Shown: positions 37,626 through 48,741 of the stretch, piece after piece
Numbering within the stretch: position 1 is the stretch's first letter
How the letters are laid out: each line of letters starts with the position of its first letter
Assembly: GCF_006717075.1 (NCBI RefSeq)
Contig: NZ_VFQC01000002.1
Coordinates: 310,001 to 374,000, forward strand
From: Haloactinospora alba
GTDB lineage: Bacteria > Actinomycetota > Actinomycetes > Streptosporangiales > Streptosporangiaceae
Direction of reading: 5' to 3'
DNA: 64,000 nt
Notes under the pieces: generated by a model
The model's input: the letters and a program-made list of their open reading frames with translations, nothing else
What the model was told of the DNA's origin: nothing
Database searches by the model: none
Translations under genes and position numbers: made by a program

Positions 37626-38153
37626 ACCGGCGGTCGTCGCCTGCTTGTGGACAACTTGGGGAAAACCTTGGGGATTTCCTGGGGATAACCCGGCTTCTGT
37701 TGTGTACAACTTGTGGATCCCACGTGGAGGAAACAACAGGCCGACATCCCGGCTTGGGGAGCTGTGGGCACCGATCCGGTGGATAACTCGTGGAAAACCG
37801 GTGGACGAGCGGTGGACAACCCGTGGAAAACCAGTGGACCGCCTACCAACATCCACAGGCCTGTGCAGTTTTCCCAAGGTTCACCCACAAGCCGCGGTGG
37901 ATAACTTTTCCGGAGTGACCTGCGGATCTCTTGGTTATCCACACTTTCCACAGCCCCTACTATTACTACTCCCCTTGTACATCCCCCGCGCGGTTCAATA
38001 ACCGGTTCGGGGCTTTTCTGTGGACAACCCGGCCTCACACGCCGCTTCGCGCCGAGTTGGCGACAACCCGTAGCGATGGGCACCGTGAGGGGAGCACCCC
38101 GGGTACGGTGGTCCCTCCGGGGTTCGATGTGTCGAGGAAGGTGAGTCCCAGTA
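37626..38153. other. oriC: Replication origin oriC
   Basis: 528 bases between dnaA and dnaN packed with DnaA boxes. Most left-hand boxes point to the minus strand: TGTGGACAA 37646, TGGGGATAA 37680, TGTGTACAA 37701, TGTGGATCC 37712, GGTGGATAA 37778, GGTGGACAA 37811, GGTGGATAA 37896 and TGTGGACAA 38019. Plus-strand boxes: ACATCCACA 37849, the perfect TTATCCACA 37935 and CTTTCCACA 37944. An AT-richer run (CTACTATTACTACT, about 37957-37970) may be the unwinding element. The many TTGTCCACA-like variants fit the Streptomyces-type box preference. Confidence 0.93.
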
Positions 38154-39293
38154 GTGAAGTTCCGGGTCGAATGCGATGTGTTGGCTGAGGCCGTCGCCTG
38201 GACCGCGCGTACCCTGCCGGCCCGGCCGTCCGTCCCCGTCCTCGCGGGGATGCTTCTCGAGGCCGACGACACCGAGGGGCAACAGCGGCTGAGACTGTCC
38301 AGCTTCGACTACGAGGCCTCCGCCCAGGTCTCGGTGGACATCGACGTCGAGGAACCCGGAACCACGCTGGTGTCGGGACGGCTGCTCGCGGAGATCGTGC
38401 GGAACCTTCCTCCCCAGACTGTGGAAATCAGCAGTGACAGCAGCAAGGTCGTCGTCTCCTGCGGAAGCGCGAAGTTCACCCTGCTCACGCTCCCGGTGGA
38501 GGACTACCCCACCCTTCCGGAGATGCCCAACGTCACCGGCTCGATCGGCAGCGACGTCTTCGCCGCCGCCGTGCGCCAGGTAGCCGTCGCCGCCGGCCGG
38601 GACGACACCCTGCCGATGCTCACCGGCGTGAGGATCGAGATCGAGGGTGAGACCATCACGCTCGCCTCCACCGACCGCTACCGCCTCGCCGTGCGCGAAC
38701 TCTCCTGGAAGCCCCAGAACCCGGAGGTCTCCGCGGTCGCTCTCGTCCCGGCCAAGGCCCTGCTGGACACCGCCAAGTCCCTCACCGGCGCCGCCGAGGT
38801 CGCGCTCGCGCTGTCCGACGCCGACAGCGGGGAGGGCATGATCGGTTTCGAGGGTGGCGGACGGCGGACCACCACCCGCCTGCTCGACGGGGAGTTCCCC
38901 AAGTACCGGGCGCTGCTGCCGGAGTCGTTCAACGCGGTCGCCGAGGTGCAGAAGTCGGAGTTCATCGAGGCCGTCAAACGCGTCTCGCTCGTCGCGGAAC
39001 GCAACACCCCGCTGCGGCTCTCCTTCGGCGAGGGCCAGCTCGTGCTGGAAGCCGGCACCGGCGACGAGGCACAGGCTGTGGAGAGCCTGGAAGCCAGCTT
39101 CGAGGGCGACGAGATCCAGATCGCGTTCAACTCCACCTTCCTCCTCGACGGACTGAACGCCATCGACTCCGACATCGCCCAGCTGCAGTTCACCACCTCG
39201 ACGAAGCCCGCGATCATCACGGGCAAGCTTCCGGACGGGGACGCGACCTCCGACTACCGGTACCTGATCATGCCGGTCCGGGTCTCCAGCTGA
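38154..39293 (+). CDS. dnaN: DNA polymerase III beta subunit (sliding clamp)
   Basis: 379 residues from GTG 38154 (MKFRVECDVLAEAVAWTAR). It has three repeated clamp domains; characteristic segments are SRPSVPVL-like ARPSVPVLAGMLLEAD, LPMLTGVRIEIEGETITLASTDRYRLAVRE and the C-terminal DYRYLIMPVR. It is the processivity ring for the polymerase and docks many replication and repair proteins. It follows oriC directly and begins the rightward dnaN-gnd-recF-dciA-gyrB-gyrA series. Confidence 0.98.
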   Translation: MKFRVECDVLAEAVAWTARTLPARPSVPVLAGMLLEADDTEGQQRLRLSSFDYEASAQVSVDIDVEEPGTTLVSGRLLAEIVRNLPPQTVEISSDSSKVVVSCGSAKFTLLTLPVEDYPTLPEMPNVTGSIGSDVFAAAVRQVAVAAGRDDTLPMLTGVRIEIEGETITLASTDRYRLAVRELSWKPQNPEVSAVALVPAKALLDTAKSLTGAAEVALALSDADSGEGMIGFEGGGRRTTTRLLDGEFPKYRALLPESFNAVAEVQKSEFIEAVKRVSLVAERNTPLRLSFGEGQLVLEAGTGDEAQAVESLEASFEGDEIQIAFNSTFLLDGLNAIDSDIAQLQFTTSTKPAIITGKLPDGDATSDYRYLIMPVRVSS

Positions 39294-39341
39294 GCGGTTT
39301 CACGCTGTCCGTCCGCGTTCCACAGGTGAGAGGGAGCCAGT

Positions 39342-40253
39342 ATGCGAGTGGGAATGGTCGGCCTCGGCAAGATGGGCGGCAACATGGCGGCGCGGTTGCG
39401 CGACAAGGGCCATGACGTCGTCGGTTACGACACCGACCCCGACAGTCGGGACGTCGACAGCCTCTCCGCGCTGGTGGGCCGCCTCGACGCGCCCCGCGTC
39501 GTCTGGCTGATGGTTCCGGCCGGAGATCCCACCAGTAAGGCCGTCCAGGAGCTCGGCGGTCTGCTGGAGCCCGGCGACCTCATCGTGGAGGGCGGGAACT
39601 CGCACTACGCGCACGACCGGCAGCGCGCCGACGAGCTGCAGAGGTCGGGGATCTCCTACATCGACGCCGGTGTGAGCGGCGGCGTGTGGGGCCGGGACAA
39701 CGGTTACGGAGTCATGGTCGGCGGAGCGGCCGAGGACATCGCCCGCGTCGAGCCCGTCCTCACCGCGCTCACCCCCGACTCGGGCGGCGGTTACGTGCAC
39801 GCCGGAGCCGTCGGGGCGGGCCACTTCGTGAAGATGGTGCACAACGGCATCGAGTACGGCATGATGCAGGCCTTCGCCGAGGGCTACGAGCTCATGGCCT
39901 CGTCCGGGATCGTGGACGACGTCGTGGGTACCTTCGACAGCTGGCGGGAGGGCACCGTGGTGCGGTCCTGGCTGCTCGACCTGCTGGTCCGCGCGCTGAA
40001 CGAGGACCCCGAGCTCGCCTCCCTGCGCGGCTACGCCGACGACTCGGGAGAGGGCCGGTGGACGGTGCAGGCCGCCGTGGACCACGCCGTTCCGGCCCCG
40101 GCCATCACCGCGGCCCTGTACGCGCGGTTCTCCTCCCGTCAGGAGGACAGCCCCGCCATGCGGGTCATCGCCGCGTTGCGCAACCAGTTCGGCGGCCACG
40201 CCGTCGCTCCCAGCGACGACTCCGCCGAGGCCGCGGACACCCCGCGCGAGTGA
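39342..40253 (+). CDS. gnd: 6-phosphogluconate dehydrogenase, short (NAD-type) form
   Basis: 303 residues, about 170 shorter than the canonical enzyme, as in the origin-linked actinobacterial form. The NAD-binding motif is VGMVGLGKMGGNMAARL. Substrate and catalytic regions are IVEGGNSHYAHD, DAGVSGGVWGRDNGYG and the catalytic Lys-Asn pair in KMVHNGIEYG. It oxidatively decarboxylates 6-phosphogluconate to ribulose 5-phosphate. Its place between dnaN and recF is conserved in Streptomyces and relatives. AGAGGGAG precedes the ATG. Confidence 0.95.
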   Translation: MRVGMVGLGKMGGNMAARLRDKGHDVVGYDTDPDSRDVDSLSALVGRLDAPRVVWLMVPAGDPTSKAVQELGGLLEPGDLIVEGGNSHYAHDRQRADELQRSGISYIDAGVSGGVWGRDNGYGVMVGGAAEDIARVEPVLTALTPDSGGGYVHAGAVGAGHFVKMVHNGIEYGMMQAFAEGYELMASSGIVDDVVGTFDSWREGTVVRSWLLDLLVRALNEDPELASLRGYADDSGEGRWTVQAAVDHAVPAPAITAALYARFSSRQEDSPAMRVIAALRNQFGGHAVAPSDDSAEAADTPRE

Positions 40254-40296
40254 CCCCCGCGGTTCCGCGTAGGCAGGCAGGGTAGCTGGAGGCCGG

Positions 40297-41430
40297 ATGT
40301 ACGTGTCACACCTGCAGCTGGCCGACTACCGCTCCTACGAGTCGGTGTACCTGGAGCTCGAACCAGGAACGGCCATGTTCGTGGGAGCCAACGGCGAGGG
40401 CAAGACCAACCTGGTGGAGGCGCTCGGTTACCTGGCGAGCCTGAGCAGCCACCGGGTGGCGACCGACACTCCCCTCATCCGCAAGGGAGCACAGCGCGCC
40501 GTCGTGCGGGCCGCCGTGAACCGGGGCGAGCAGCGGGCCGTCCTCGAGTTGGAGATCAACTCCGGCCGGGCCAACCGGGCCCGCCTGAACCGGGCCCCCG
40601 CCACCCGTCCCAGGGAGATCCTGGGCGTGCTGCGCACCGTCCTGTTCGCGCCGGAGGACCTCACCCTCGTGAAGGGCGACCCGACGGAGCGGCGCCGTTA
40701 CCTGGACGACCTGCTCGTCGCCCGGGCGCCGCGGTTCGCCGGGGTGCGCACCGACTACGAACGGATAGTGAAACAGCGCAACGCCCTGTTGAAGTCGGCC
40801 TCGGCCCAGTTCCTCAACAAGGGGAAGAAACCCGACCTGTCGACACTGGACGTGTGGGACGAACAGCTGGCCACGGCCGGCGCGGAACTCCTCGCGGCCC
40901 GCGCGGCGCTGGTCGCCGAACTGCAACCGCTGGTCGCCGGCGCCTACGAGGAACTCGCGGCGGCCCCGGGTCCACCGGTCCTGCGCTACGCGTGTTCCGC
41001 CCTGCCCGAGGACGCGGGGATGCCCCACGACGTCGAGGGGTTCGCCCAAGCGCTGCGTGAGGCGTTGCGCTCGTCCCGGGACCAGGAGCTGCAGCGGGGG
41101 GTGAGCCTGGTGGGGCCGCACCGCGACGATCTCCAACTGGCCCTGGGCGACCTTCCCGCCAAGGGGTACGCGAGTCAGGGGGAGTCCTGGTCGTACGCCC
41201 TCGCCCTCAGGCTGGCCAGTTTCGAGCTGCTGCGTGCCGACGGTGACGACCCCGTGCTGATCCTGGACGACGTCTTCTCCGAGCTCGACGCCGCGCGGCG
41301 GCGCCGGCTGGCCAACCGCGTCCAGCACGCCGAACAGGTCCTGGTGAGCGCGGCCGTCGCCGACGACATTCCCGACGAACTGCACGGAACCCGCTTCCGG
41401 GTGGAACAGGGGGGTGTGACACGTGACTGA
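40297..41430 (+). CDS. recF: DNA replication and repair protein RecF
   Basis: 377 residues. SMC-like ATPase with Walker A GANGEGKT (about 30-37), the early [15 protein letters not shown] segment, and signature/Walker B regions [13 protein letters not shown] and [13 protein letters not shown]. It loads RecA at gapped DNA with RecO and RecR. It overlaps the next gene by 8 bases, implying translational coupling to the DUF721 protein. Confidence 0.97.
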   Translation: MYVSHLQLADYRSYESVYLELEPGTAMFVGANGEGKTNLVEALGYLASLSSHRVATDTPLIRKGAQRAVVRAAVNRGEQRAVLELEINSGRANRARLNRAPATRPREILGVLRTVLFAPEDLTLVKGDPTERRRYLDDLLVARAPRFAGVRTDYERIVKQRNALLKSASAQFLNKGKKPDLSTLDVWDEQLATAGAELLAARAALVAELQPLVAGAYEELAAAPGPPVLRYACSALPEDAGMPHDVEGFAQALREALRSSRDQELQRGVSLVGPHRDDLQLALGDLPAKGYASQGESWSYALALRLASFELLRADGDDPVLILDDVFSELDAARRRRLANRVQHAEQVLVSAAVADDIPDELHGTRFRVEQGGVTRD

Positions 41431-41911
41431 TGCCGGTGCCGGAAGCGGCGGACAGGACGAGCGCGCGGCCCCGAGCGGGGCCGACCTCGCGCGCCAGGCG
41501 CTCGCCCAGGCGCGTGCGCAGGCCAAGGAGCGCGGCGCTGCCACCGACGGTCGACCCCAGCGTCCCCGGCGGCGGCGCTCACGCCGCGGGGAGCCGCAAC
41601 CCTTCGGTGAGGCGGTGCGCGCCTGGCTGGAGGAACGCGGGTGGCAGGAACAGGTCGCCGTGGGAGGCGTGTTCGGCCGGTGGTCCGAGATCGTCGGCGA
41701 GTTCAACGCCCAGCACCTCACGCCGGTGTCCTACGAGGGCGGGGAGCTGGTCGTCGCGGCCGACTCGGCCACGATGGCCACACACGCGCGGGCCATGGTG
41801 CGTGACCTGCTGCGACGACTCAACGACGAGCTGGGGGACGGCACCGTGCGCAGCATCACGGTCCGCGGGCCCGGGCGGGGGCGCGGACCGGGACGCCGTC
41901 GGGCGGGCTGA
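41423..41911 (+). CDS. dciA: DUF721 protein, probable DnaB loader DciA
   Basis: 162 residues from GTG 41423. An Ala/Arg-rich, probably disordered N-terminus (about 1-60) leads into the DUF721/DciA domain: [44 protein letters not shown]. The C-terminus is Arg/Gly-rich. DciA is the ancestral helicase operator in bacteria without DnaC or DnaI (family knowledge), so it probably acts on the DnaB encoded at 3.4-5.1 kb. It overlaps recF by 8 bases and precedes gyrB. Confidence 0.88.
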   Translation: MTDAGAGSGGQDERAAPSGADLARQALAQARAQAKERGAATDGRPQRPRRRRSRRGEPQPFGEAVRAWLEERGWQEQVAVGGVFGRWSEIVGEFNAQHLTPVSYEGGELVVAADSATMATHARAMVRDLLRRLNDELGDGTVRSITVRGPGRGRGPGRRRAG

Positions 41912-41984
41912 GCGCTACCTCGAGCCGGTGCATGGCACGGGGGCTGTGGAGGGAGTCGCATCCTCTTCCGCTCGTGCGTTGTGA

Positions 41985-44138
<2,154 letters not shown>

Positions 44139-44202
44139 TCCCGGAACACGGCCAGACGCCCCAACGGCAGCGAACGACTCTCACGAAAAGGACCGACATC
44201 CA

Positions 44203-46776
44203 GTGACGGATGCGAACACCCCGGATGCTCCCGAGGAAACCGAACCCCGCGGCCAGCGGATCGACCCCGTCGACATCCAGGTCGAGATGCAGCGCAGCTA
44301 CCTGGACTACGCGATGTCGGTCATCGTCGGTCGCGCCCTGCCCGACGTCCGCGACGGACTGAAACCCGTGCACCAACGCGTGCTGTACGCGATGTACGAC
44401 GGCGGGTTCCGCCCGGACCGGGGGTACTTCAAGTGCGCCCGCGTGGTGGGTGACGTCATGGGTAACTACCACCCCCACGGCGACAGCGCGATCTACGACA
44501 CTCTCGTGCGGCTCGCCCAGTCGTGGTCGATGCGGATGCCGCTCGTGGACGGCAACGGGAACTTCGGCTCCAAGGGCAACGACCCGGCCGCGGCGATGCG
44601 CTACACCGAGTGCAAACTGGCGCCGCTGGCCATGGAGATGCTGCGGGACATCGACAAGGAGACCGTCGACTTCCGGCCCAACTACGACGGGCGTTCCCAG
44701 GAGCCGGTCGTTCTGCCGTCCCGCTTCCCCAACCTGCTGGTCAACGGGTCCTCCGGCATCGCCGTCGGGATGGCCACCAACATCCCCCCGCACAACCTGC
44801 GGGAGGTCGCCAACGGGGTGAACTGGTTCCTGGAGAACCCGGAGGCCTCCGACGAGGAGCTCCTGGACGCCCTGATCGCGCGGATCAAGGGCCCCGACTT
44901 CCCCACCGACGGTCTCGTCGTGGGGACCCGCGGCATCGAGGAGGCCTACCGCACGGGGCGCGGCTCCATCACGATGCGGGCGGTGGTCGAGGTCGAGGAG
45001 GACAGCCGCGGCCGCCAGTGCTTGGTCGTGACCGAACTGCCGTACCAGGTCAACCCGGACAACCTCGCGCTGAAGATCGCCGAGCTCGTCAAGGACGGCA
45101 AGGTCTCCGGCATCTCCGACGTCAAGGACGAGAGCAGTGGCCGCACCGGCCAGCGCCTCGTCATCGTCCTCAAGCGGGACGCCGTCGCCAAGGTCGTGCT
45201 GAACAACCTGTACAAGCACACCCAGCTGCAGGAGACCTTCGGGGCCAACATGCTGGCCCTGGTCGACGGGGTGCCGAAAACGCTGCGTCTGGACCAGCTC
45301 ATCCGGTACTGGGTGGAGCACCAGATCGACGTCGTCGTCCGGCGCACGCGCTACCTGCTGCGCAAGGCCGAGGAGCGCGCCCACATCCTGCGCGGGCTGT
45401 TGAAGGCCATCGACCGGATCGACGAGGTCATCGCGCTCATCCGGGGCAGCGCCTCCGCGGACGAGGCCAGGGCGGGCCTGTCCGGCCTGCTGGAGATCGA
45501 CGACCTCCAGGCCAGGGCGATCCTGGACATGCAGCTCCGCAAGCTCGCCGCGATGGAGCGCCAGCAGCTCACCTCGGAGTACGAGGAGCTGATGCGCCAG
45601 ATCGAGGACTACAACGACATCCTGGCCTCCCCTCCCCGGCAGCGCACCATCGTCCGCGACGAGCTCGCCGAGATCGTCTCCAGGTACGGGGACGACCGGC
45701 GCACGCAGATCGTCCCGTTCGAGGGGGACATGCGCGCGGAGGACTTCATCGCGGAGGAGGACGTGGTCGTCACCATCTCCCGCGGCGGCTACGCGAAACG
45801 CACCCGGCTGGACGGCTACCGGGCGCAGAAGCGCGGCGGGAAGGGCGTTCGCGGTGCCCAGCTCAGACAGGACGACATCGTCCAGCACTTCTTCGTCACC
45901 ACGACGCACAACTGGATCCTGTTCTTCACCAACAAGGGGCGCGTCTACCGCACGAAGGCCTACGAACTGCCGGAGGCCGCGCGGGACGCGCGCGGCCAGC
46001 ACGTCGCCAACCTGCTCCCGTTCCAGCCGGACGAGGAGATAGCCCAGGTCATGGCGCTGCGTGACTATGACGACGCGCCGTACCTGGTGCTGGCCACCCG
46101 TGATGGCCTGGTGAAGAAGTCCAGGCTGGAAGAGTTCGACTCGTCCCGTTCGGCGGGGATCATCGCGATCAACCTGCGGGAGGACGACGAGCTGATCGCC
46201 GCGCGGCTGGTGTTCCCCAGCGACGACCTGCTGCTGATCAGCAGCGACGCCCAGGCCATCCGGTTCCCGGCCTCGGACGAGTCACTGCGGCCGATGGGGC
46301 GCGCCACCAGTGGTGTCATCGGGATGCGTTTCCTCGAGGGCGCCCACCTGCTCAGCATGAACGTCATCCGGGAGTCCGAGGGGACGGCCGACGTCCTCGT
46401 CGCGACCGAGGGCGGCTACGCGAAACGCACCCCCGCCAACCAGTACCCGGTGCAGAACCGGGGCGGGAAGGGTGTGCTCACCGCCAAGGTGGTGGACGCG
46501 CGCGGCGGGCTCGTCGGGGCTCTGATGGTCTCGTCGGACGAGGACGAGGTGTTCGCGATCACCTCCAACGGAGGTGTCATCCGTACGCACAGTTCCGAGG
46601 TGAAGCGTTCCGGCCGCGCCACCATGGGGGTCCGCCTGGTGAACCTCGAGAAGGGGAACCAGGTGGTGGCGGTGGCGCGTAACGCCGAAACCGACGACAC
46701 CGAAGAAGCCGGTGTGGAGGAAGCCGCCGGTGCGGAGGAAACCGAGGGTGGCGCTGCCGAGGACGCGCAGAGCTGA
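44203..46776 (+). CDS. gyrA: DNA gyrase subunit A
   Basis: 857 residues from GTG 44203. The breakage-reunion domain includes [25 protein letters not shown]-type order and the quinolone-determining stretch [22 protein letters not shown], with wild-type-looking Ser and Asp. The catalytic Tyr lies in [10 protein letters not shown] (about 133). The C-terminal beta-pinwheel contains the GyrA-box [11 protein letters not shown] Glu/Ala-rich tail ends the protein. It introduces negative supercoils with GyrB. Confidence 0.98.
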   Translation: MTDANTPDAPEETEPRGQRIDPVDIQVEMQRSYLDYAMSVIVGRALPDVRDGLKPVHQRVLYAMYDGGFRPDRGYFKCARVVGDVMGNYHPHGDSAIYDTLVRLAQSWSMRMPLVDGNGNFGSKGNDPAAAMRYTECKLAPLAMEMLRDIDKETVDFRPNYDGRSQEPVVLPSRFPNLLVNGSSGIAVGMATNIPPHNLREVANGVNWFLENPEASDEELLDALIARIKGPDFPTDGLVVGTRGIEEAYRTGRGSITMRAVVEVEEDSRGRQCLVVTELPYQVNPDNLALKIAELVKDGKVSGISDVKDESSGRTGQRLVIVLKRDAVAKVVLNNLYKHTQLQETFGANMLALVDGVPKTLRLDQLIRYWVEHQIDVVVRRTRYLLRKAEERAHILRGLLKAIDRIDEVIALIRGSASADEARAGLSGLLEIDDLQARAILDMQLRKLAAMERQQLTSEYEELMRQIEDYNDILASPPRQRTIVRDELAEIVSRYGDDRRTQIVPFEGDMRAEDFIAEEDVVVTISRGGYAKRTRLDGYRAQKRGGKGVRGAQLRQDDIVQHFFVTTTHNWILFFTNKGRVYRTKAYELPEAARDARGQHVANLLPFQPDEEIAQVMALRDYDDAPYLVLATRDGLVKKSRLEEFDSSRSAGIIAINLREDDELIAARLVFPSDDLLLISSDAQAIRFPASDESLRPMGRATSGVIGMRFLEGAHLLSMNVIRESEGTADVLVATEGGYAKRTPANQYPVQNRGGKGVLTAKVVDARGGLVGALMVSSDEDEVFAITSNGGVIRTHSSEVKRSGRATMGVRLVNLEKGNQVVAVARNAETDDTEEAGVEEAAGAEETEGGAAEDAQS

Positions 46777-46921
46777 CCTCAACGTCCGTGTGTCCGGTTA
46801 GCGTGGAATGCATCGAACCGGCGGGAACCGCGACCCGGATCCCGCCGGGTAGGGTACGCCGCATCCCCCGCTACCCGGTTTCGCACCATCGACATAGGGA
46901 AAGTGCAGCGGAAGCGTAGCC

Positions 46922-47539
46922 ATGTCTGACAACACCCAAGGGGAATCCGCGACTCCGGAGGCGAACGGGGGGAAGGCTCCTTCCGCCGGGGACGGAACCC
47001 CGGGAGGCAAGAACGGTTCCCAGAAGCAGAGCGGTTCCGGTGGAGCCGCCCCCACTGCCGGAAGCGCCGCCGCTGGCGCCTCCGCGAAGCAGGGAGCGGG
47101 CGGGAACGGCCCGTCCGCGGCGGCGCCGAAGAACCAGGGGCCGGCGGTCAAGGCCACCACGTCCACCCGGAAGGCGCACCTCACCGTGGGACGGGTGGAG
47201 CCGTGGTCGGTGATGAAGTTCAGCTTCGTCACCTCGCTGGTGTGCTTCATCATCCTGTTCGTCGCGGTCGGCGTGATTTACGCGATCCTCTCCGGCCTGG
47301 GGGTGTTCGACGCGGTGTCGGACGTGATCTCGTCGTTGACCGACGGTGGTGAGGGAGAGGAGGTCGCCGTCTCTCCGGAGAACTGGTTCTCCCCCGCCCG
47401 GGTGCTCGGCTACACGGGGCTGATCGGCGCGTTGAACATCATCCTCATCACCGCGCTGTCCACGGTCGCGGCGATGTTGTACAACCTCGCGGCTGATCTG
47501 GTGGGTGGTATCGACGTGACGCTCTCCGAGACCGAGTAG
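46922..47539 (+). CDS. DUF3566 membrane protein
   Basis: 205 residues. A Gly/Ala/Ser-rich N-terminal half (about 1-80) looks disordered. The DUF3566 domain begins near KAHLTVGRVEPWSVMKFSFVTSL and contains two membrane helices (about 98-122 and 160-190). This gene is nearly always found directly after gyrA in actinobacteria. Its function is unknown; in mycobacteria the orthologue (CwsA neighbourhood, Rv0007) is linked to envelope growth only by context. tRNA-Ile follows about 145 bases later. Confidence 0.88.
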   Translation: MSDNTQGESATPEANGGKAPSAGDGTPGGKNGSQKQSGSGGAAPTAGSAAAGASAKQGAGGNGPSAAAPKNQGPAVKATTSTRKAHLTVGRVEPWSVMKFSFVTSLVCFIILFVAVGVIYAILSGLGVFDAVSDVISSLTDGGEGEEVAVSPENWFSPARVLGYTGLIGALNIILITALSTVAAMLYNLAADLVGGIDVTLSETE

Positions 47540-47685
47540 CGGTCGACCAGCCTCCTCCTCCGGTGGAAGCACCGCCGGACAGCGGGTAAACTCGGTTTCC
47601 GGTGGGAACCAGTGGCGGTCGTCGCCGGGGTCCCGCTCCCGGTTCGCTTAGACGCCGGTGATGCGGTAGAGTCCCACCGGAGCGA

Positions 47686-47762
47686 GGGCGCATAGCTCAG
47701 ACGGTCAGAGCGCATCCCTGATAAGGATGAGGCCCCTGGTTCAAGTCCAGGTGCGCCCACCA
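47686..47762 (+). tRNA. tRNA-Ile (GAU anticodon)
   Basis: Acceptor stem GGGCGCA pairs with TGCGCCC, discriminator A, and CCA is encoded (47760-47762). Anticodon stem CATCC/GGATG with loop CTGATAA; anticodon GAT at 47720-47722. The T-arm loop reads TTCAAGT (47740-47746). tRNA-Ala usually follows in related genomes but is not found here; accessory DNA starts instead. Confidence 0.97.
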
Positions 47763-47774
47763 TCATAAGCTGCG

Positions 47775-47809
47775 AAAAGGCCCCTGTCGGATAACGGCAG
47801 GGGCCTTTT
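47775..47809 (+). terminator. Terminator after tRNA-Ile
   Basis: AAAAGGCCCCTG...CAGGGGCCTTTT inverted repeat, a strong stem with a T-run, 13 bases after the tRNA. It marks the end of the core transcription unit and the left edge of the accessory island. Confidence 0.85.
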
Positions 47810-48233
47810 GATAGCAGTAGTGACAGCAACGCGGTTACTCCTCCTCGTCGTCACTGTCATCGAAGAGCGCCTCGAGCCCACGGCGGCAGCGGTACTCCCC
47901 GTCGGCTGTCCTGTGTCCTCACCTCTGCCAGCTCAGGAGAGTCATTGACCTGCTGGATCTGTCGGTGTAGCGACATGACGCCGTGTCCCAGGACGGCGTC
48001 ATCCCGGGTGAGTTCAAGAACCTTATCGTGTCGAGGTTTGTAGAGCGGCGTTCAGGACGAACGCCGGATACAGGTGATGGTTCCGGGCATAGTCGAGGAG
48101 TCGGGGCCGCGCAGGTGGAACTCTCTTCCTGCGAGGCGGCTTCGTCCTCACCGCGGTCATCTCGCACCCTGTTTGAGCGTGGGGTGAAGAGGAGAGGACC
48201 GATCGCAAGGTCAGGGGTCAGAGAGCGGTCATA
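47810..48233 (-). other. Region with possible gene remnants
   Basis: About 420 bases with no intact gene. On the minus strand, two short stretches look like decayed coding sequence in different frames. One reads ARPRLLDYARNHHLYPAF (near 48060-48115), and another reads YKPRHDKVLELTRDDAVLGH (about 47980-48040). Stops and frame changes separate them. I cannot name the family. This is where an integrase or other mobility gene might once have been. Confidence 0.3.
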
Positions 48234-48653
48234 TCAGTCTCGACGCACCAGAGTCTCGATGCGTTTGGCGTTCTCAACCGGGTCCTCGTGTTCCCAAACT
48301 CGAACGACGGTCCATCCCGCCTGCTCCAGGAGCCGGTCAGTCTCCCTGTCGCGCTCCTGGTTCCTAGCGATTTTGGATCTCCAGTATTCGCTATTGCGCC
48401 CTTGAACAGGACGATAGTGCTCAGGACATCCGTGCCAGAAGCAGCCGTCGAGGAAAACCGCCACCCGGGCGCGAGTGAAGACGACGTCTGCGGTCCGGCG
48501 AACCTCGCTCAGTGGACGTGTGTTGACCCGATACCGTAGTCCCATCGAGTGCAGGGCCCTGCGCAGCGCCATCTCTGGCCCTGTATCGTATCCACGGTTC
48601 CCTCGCATGACCGCGCGGCTCGCTGGAGTAGTGGCCCAAGAGTCGTTCACCAA
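48234..48653 (-). CDS. vsr: Very short patch repair endonuclease Vsr
   Basis: 139 residues. Vsr nicks beside T:G mismatches created when 5-methylcytosine deaminates. The start motif RGNRGYDTGPEMALRRALH is typical. Catalytic and zinc residues are visible: Asp in TADVVF (about 56) and Cys, His, Cys in FLDGCFWHGCPEH (71, 74, 76, 79). The body ends WTVVRVWEHEDP. It is last in the leftward unit that includes the big helicase and matches the cytosine methyltransferase at the other end of the island. GC content is lower than in the core genes. Confidence 0.93.
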   Translation of the reverse strand: MVNDSWATTPASRAVMRGNRGYDTGPEMALRRALHSMGLRYRVNTRPLSEVRRTADVVFTRARVAVFLDGCFWHGCPEHYRPVQGRNSEYWRSKIARNQERDRETDRLLEQAGWTVVRVWEHEDPVENAKRIETLVRRD

Positions 48654-48741
48654 GGCGAGTATGTCAGAACGAACCTCGTTAGGTTACTCCTCTCGCCCCA
48701 CTAGCGTTGGCCTCGTGAGAAGCTAGAATCATCCCGCCAAC

